Shown here piece after piece: positions 62,674-64,000 of a stretch of DNA of 64,000 nt. How positions within the stretch are numbered: the first letter of the stretch is position 1; each line of letters begins with the position of its first letter. A model generated the notes under the pieces. The model had not been told where the DNA came from, did not search any database, and worked only from the letters and a program-made list of their open reading frames with translations. The stretch covers positions 62,001-126,000 of the forward strand of contig JAGBBP010000034.1 of the NCBI GenBank assembly GCA_017938405.1, given 5' to 3'. The DNA is from Lachnospiraceae bacterium (GTDB lineage Bacteria > Bacillota > Clostridia > Lachnospirales > Lachnospiraceae). Made by a program: the position numbers and the translations under genes.

Positions 62674-62701
62674 AAAAGGAAGAAAACGAGGAGGTATCCA
62701 T

Positions 62702-63886
62702 ATGAATAATTTCACTTTTTACAGCCCGACCTATTTTGCATTCGGTAAGGGGCAGGAGGCAGAGACCGGCAGACTTGTGAAGCGCTTCGGAGGAAGCAAG
62801 GTATTGCTTCATTACGGCGGAGGTTCCGTGGTTCGTTCCGGCCTTTTGGACCGTGTAAAGGCAGCTCTTGACGAGGAGAAGATTCCTTATGTAGAGCTTG
62901 GCGGCGTACAGCCGAATCCGAGAGACGGTTTGGTATATCAGGGTATTGATTTGTGCCGTAAGGAAGGTGTGGATTTTATCGTTGCGGTAGGCGGCGGCAG
63001 TGCCATCGACTCCGCAAAGGCAATCGCTATGGGTGTACCGTACGAAGGGGATTTCTGGGATTTCTATTCCGGAAAGAGAGCAGAGACCGCGCTTCCGGTA
63101 GGCACGGTTCTTACCATTGCGGCAGCGGGCAGCGAGGGCTCTCCGGACTCTGTTATTACGAAGGAAGCTACACTTCAGAAGTGTGGTGCCGGCAGTGATT
63201 GTATTCGTCCGAAGTTCTCCGTATTGAATCCGGAGCTTACCGAGACTCTTCCGGCTTATCAGTCTGCTTGTGGTGCAACGGATATTATGGCTCACGTATT
63301 TGAGCGTTATTTCTCCAACACCCCGGAGGTAGAAGTGACGGACCGTTTGTGTGAGGCAGTGCTTCTTACTATGGTAAAGGAGACTCCGCGTGTTATTGCA
63401 GATCCGCACAACTATGAAGCCCGTGCAAATATTATGTGGGCCGGCATGGTAGCGCATAATAATATCGTCGGCGTAGGCAGAGCACAGGACTGGAACAGCC
63501 ACGGCATTGAGCATCAGCTTTCCGCATTGTATGACTGCGCTCACGGTGCAGGTCTGGCGGTAATTATGCCGGCTTGGATGACCTATGTGGCAGACCACCA
63601 CGACCCGATGCGTATGGCACAGATGGCAACCCGCGTATTCGGTTGCCAGATGAATTTCGCAAATCCGAAGGAGACTGCACTGGAAGGTGTAAAGGCCTTC
63701 CGTCGTTTCCTTGCTTCCATCGGTATGCCGATTAATTTCGAGCAGCTGGGTGCAAAGAAAGAAGATATTCCGCGTCTTGTGGAACTGTTCGGTATCGGCG
63801 ACGGCGTGAGAGGCGGATATGTAGAACTTGATAAGGCTGCGGTAACGGAGATTTATGAGAGAGCCGCTACAGCGACTCTGGAATAG
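62702..63886 (+). CDS. Iron-containing alcohol dehydrogenase (butanol dehydrogenase-like)
   Basis: The 394-residue protein belongs to the group III Fe-ADH family, nearest to BdhA/YqhD types. It has GGGSAIDSAKAIA for NAD(P) binding, and the Fe ligands Asp and His in CGATDIMAHVFERY and two His in HGIEHQLSALYDCAHGAGLA. The family reduces aldehydes to alcohols during fermentation; the cofactor preference is not certain here. ATG 62702 has GAGGAGG as RBS. It is a single-gene unit with its own promoter and terminator. Confidence 0.95.
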   Translation: MNNFTFYSPTYFAFGKGQEAETGRLVKRFGGSKVLLHYGGGSVVRSGLLDRVKAALDEEKIPYVELGGVQPNPRDGLVYQGIDLCRKEGVDFIVAVGGGSAIDSAKAIAMGVPYEGDFWDFYSGKRAETALPVGTVLTIAAAGSEGSPDSVITKEATLQKCGAGSDCIRPKFSVLNPELTETLPAYQSACGATDIMAHVFERYFSNTPEVEVTDRLCEAVLLTMVKETPRVIADPHNYEARANIMWAGMVAHNNIVGVGRAQDWNSHGIEHQLSALYDCAHGAGLAVIMPAWMTYVADHHDPMRMAQMATRVFGCQMNFANPKETALEGVKAFRRFLASIGMPINFEQLGAKKEDIPRLVELFGIGDGVRGGYVELDKAAVTEIYERAATATLE

Positions 63887-63939
63887 AGAAATCACCGGGA
63901 GACAGGTATTTCATACATACAAAAGAAAATCTACAAAAA

Positions 63940-63975
63940 CAAAAACGCTTCACTCATAAGAGTGAAGCGTTTTGA
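63940..63975 (+). terminator. Terminator of the alcohol dehydrogenase gene
   Basis: AAAACGCTTCACTC (about 63942-63955) pairs perfectly with GAGTGAAGCGTTTT (about 63960-63974) around a short loop. It is AT-symmetric and so may act both ways. Confidence 0.9.
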
Positions 63976-64000
63976 TTTTAAATTTGCTCGAAATTACTGA

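Noticed and set aside
62594..63895. 433-codon open frame antisense to the alcohol dehydrogenase gene
   Set aside because: It mirrors the sense gene's codon bias and has no recognisable domain; the sense frame is a clear Fe-ADH.

Overview
The window looks like chromosome of a motile, spore-forming, plant-polysaccharide-using Clostridia, most likely Lachnospiraceae. The clues are a flagellar filament cluster, the mother-cell sporulation regulator spoIIID with a SigE-type promoter, cytosolic GH127 and GH120 hemicellulases, a long-form Hpf, Firmicutes-type RBSs throughout, and low-to-middle GC. I cannot name the species from sequence alone.

Layout. 1-6.2 kb: end of fliW, then csrA, flaG, fliD, fliS, a FlgN/FliT-like gene and a secreted protein, with a sigma-28-type promoter and a possible CsrA target in the flaG leader. 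6.25-10.9 kb: a 6-TM chemoreceptor ending in a PilZ domain, a transglutaminase-like protein and an MFS transporter. 10.9-27.4 kb: an accessory island. It is delimited and subdivided by three copies of one module, a SigE promoter plus the first ~38 codons of spoIIID. The first two copies are truncated genes; the third (27112-27363) is intact. Between copies 1 and 2 are a C-protein-like XRE regulator, an EcoRI-type adenine methyltransferase, a DUF262-HNH protein, a relaxase with a likely oriT, an unknown cargo gene and an AAA15-RloB-FRG operon. Between copies 2 and 3 are a P-loop ATPase with a C-terminal HEPN-like motif, a tyrosine phosphatase, a WYL regulator, DUF3795 and AlkZ-like genes, and a YafQ-type toxin-antitoxin pair. 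I read this as stepwise accretion of two elements into spoIIID, each restoring the gene; no recombinase gene was recognised.

27.6-38.2 kb: an rnfC-rnfD pair without rnfGEAB, in which RnfD lacks its usual covalent-FMN segment; a zinc-ribbon membrane protein; a YhaO/YhaN (SbcDC-like) pair; VanZ-like and small membrane proteins; an M29 aminopeptidase; purE; and a polysaccharide deacetylase. 38.2-44.8 kb: a DnaA-box-rich intergenic region, hpf, a cloverleaf-like structured spacer, secA, prfB with its programmed +1 frameshift, cheW and an AraC regulator. 45-51.3 kb: GH127 beta-L-arabinofuranosidase, MATE exporter and GH120 beta-xylosidase. 51.8-57 kb: an acyltransferase-like protein, a C11 protease-like protein and small hypotheticals. 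57.3-64 kb: a degenerate MazE-like antitoxin, uvrB, uvrA and an iron-dependent alcohol dehydrogenase.

Three intergenic regions (39404-39534, 51310-51708, 55986-56394) are strongly self-complementary. Two are ~400-nt near-palindromes, and the first and third share a three-hairpin architecture. Together with the spoIIID modules they are the least explained features here. All calls come from reading the sequence without database searches.
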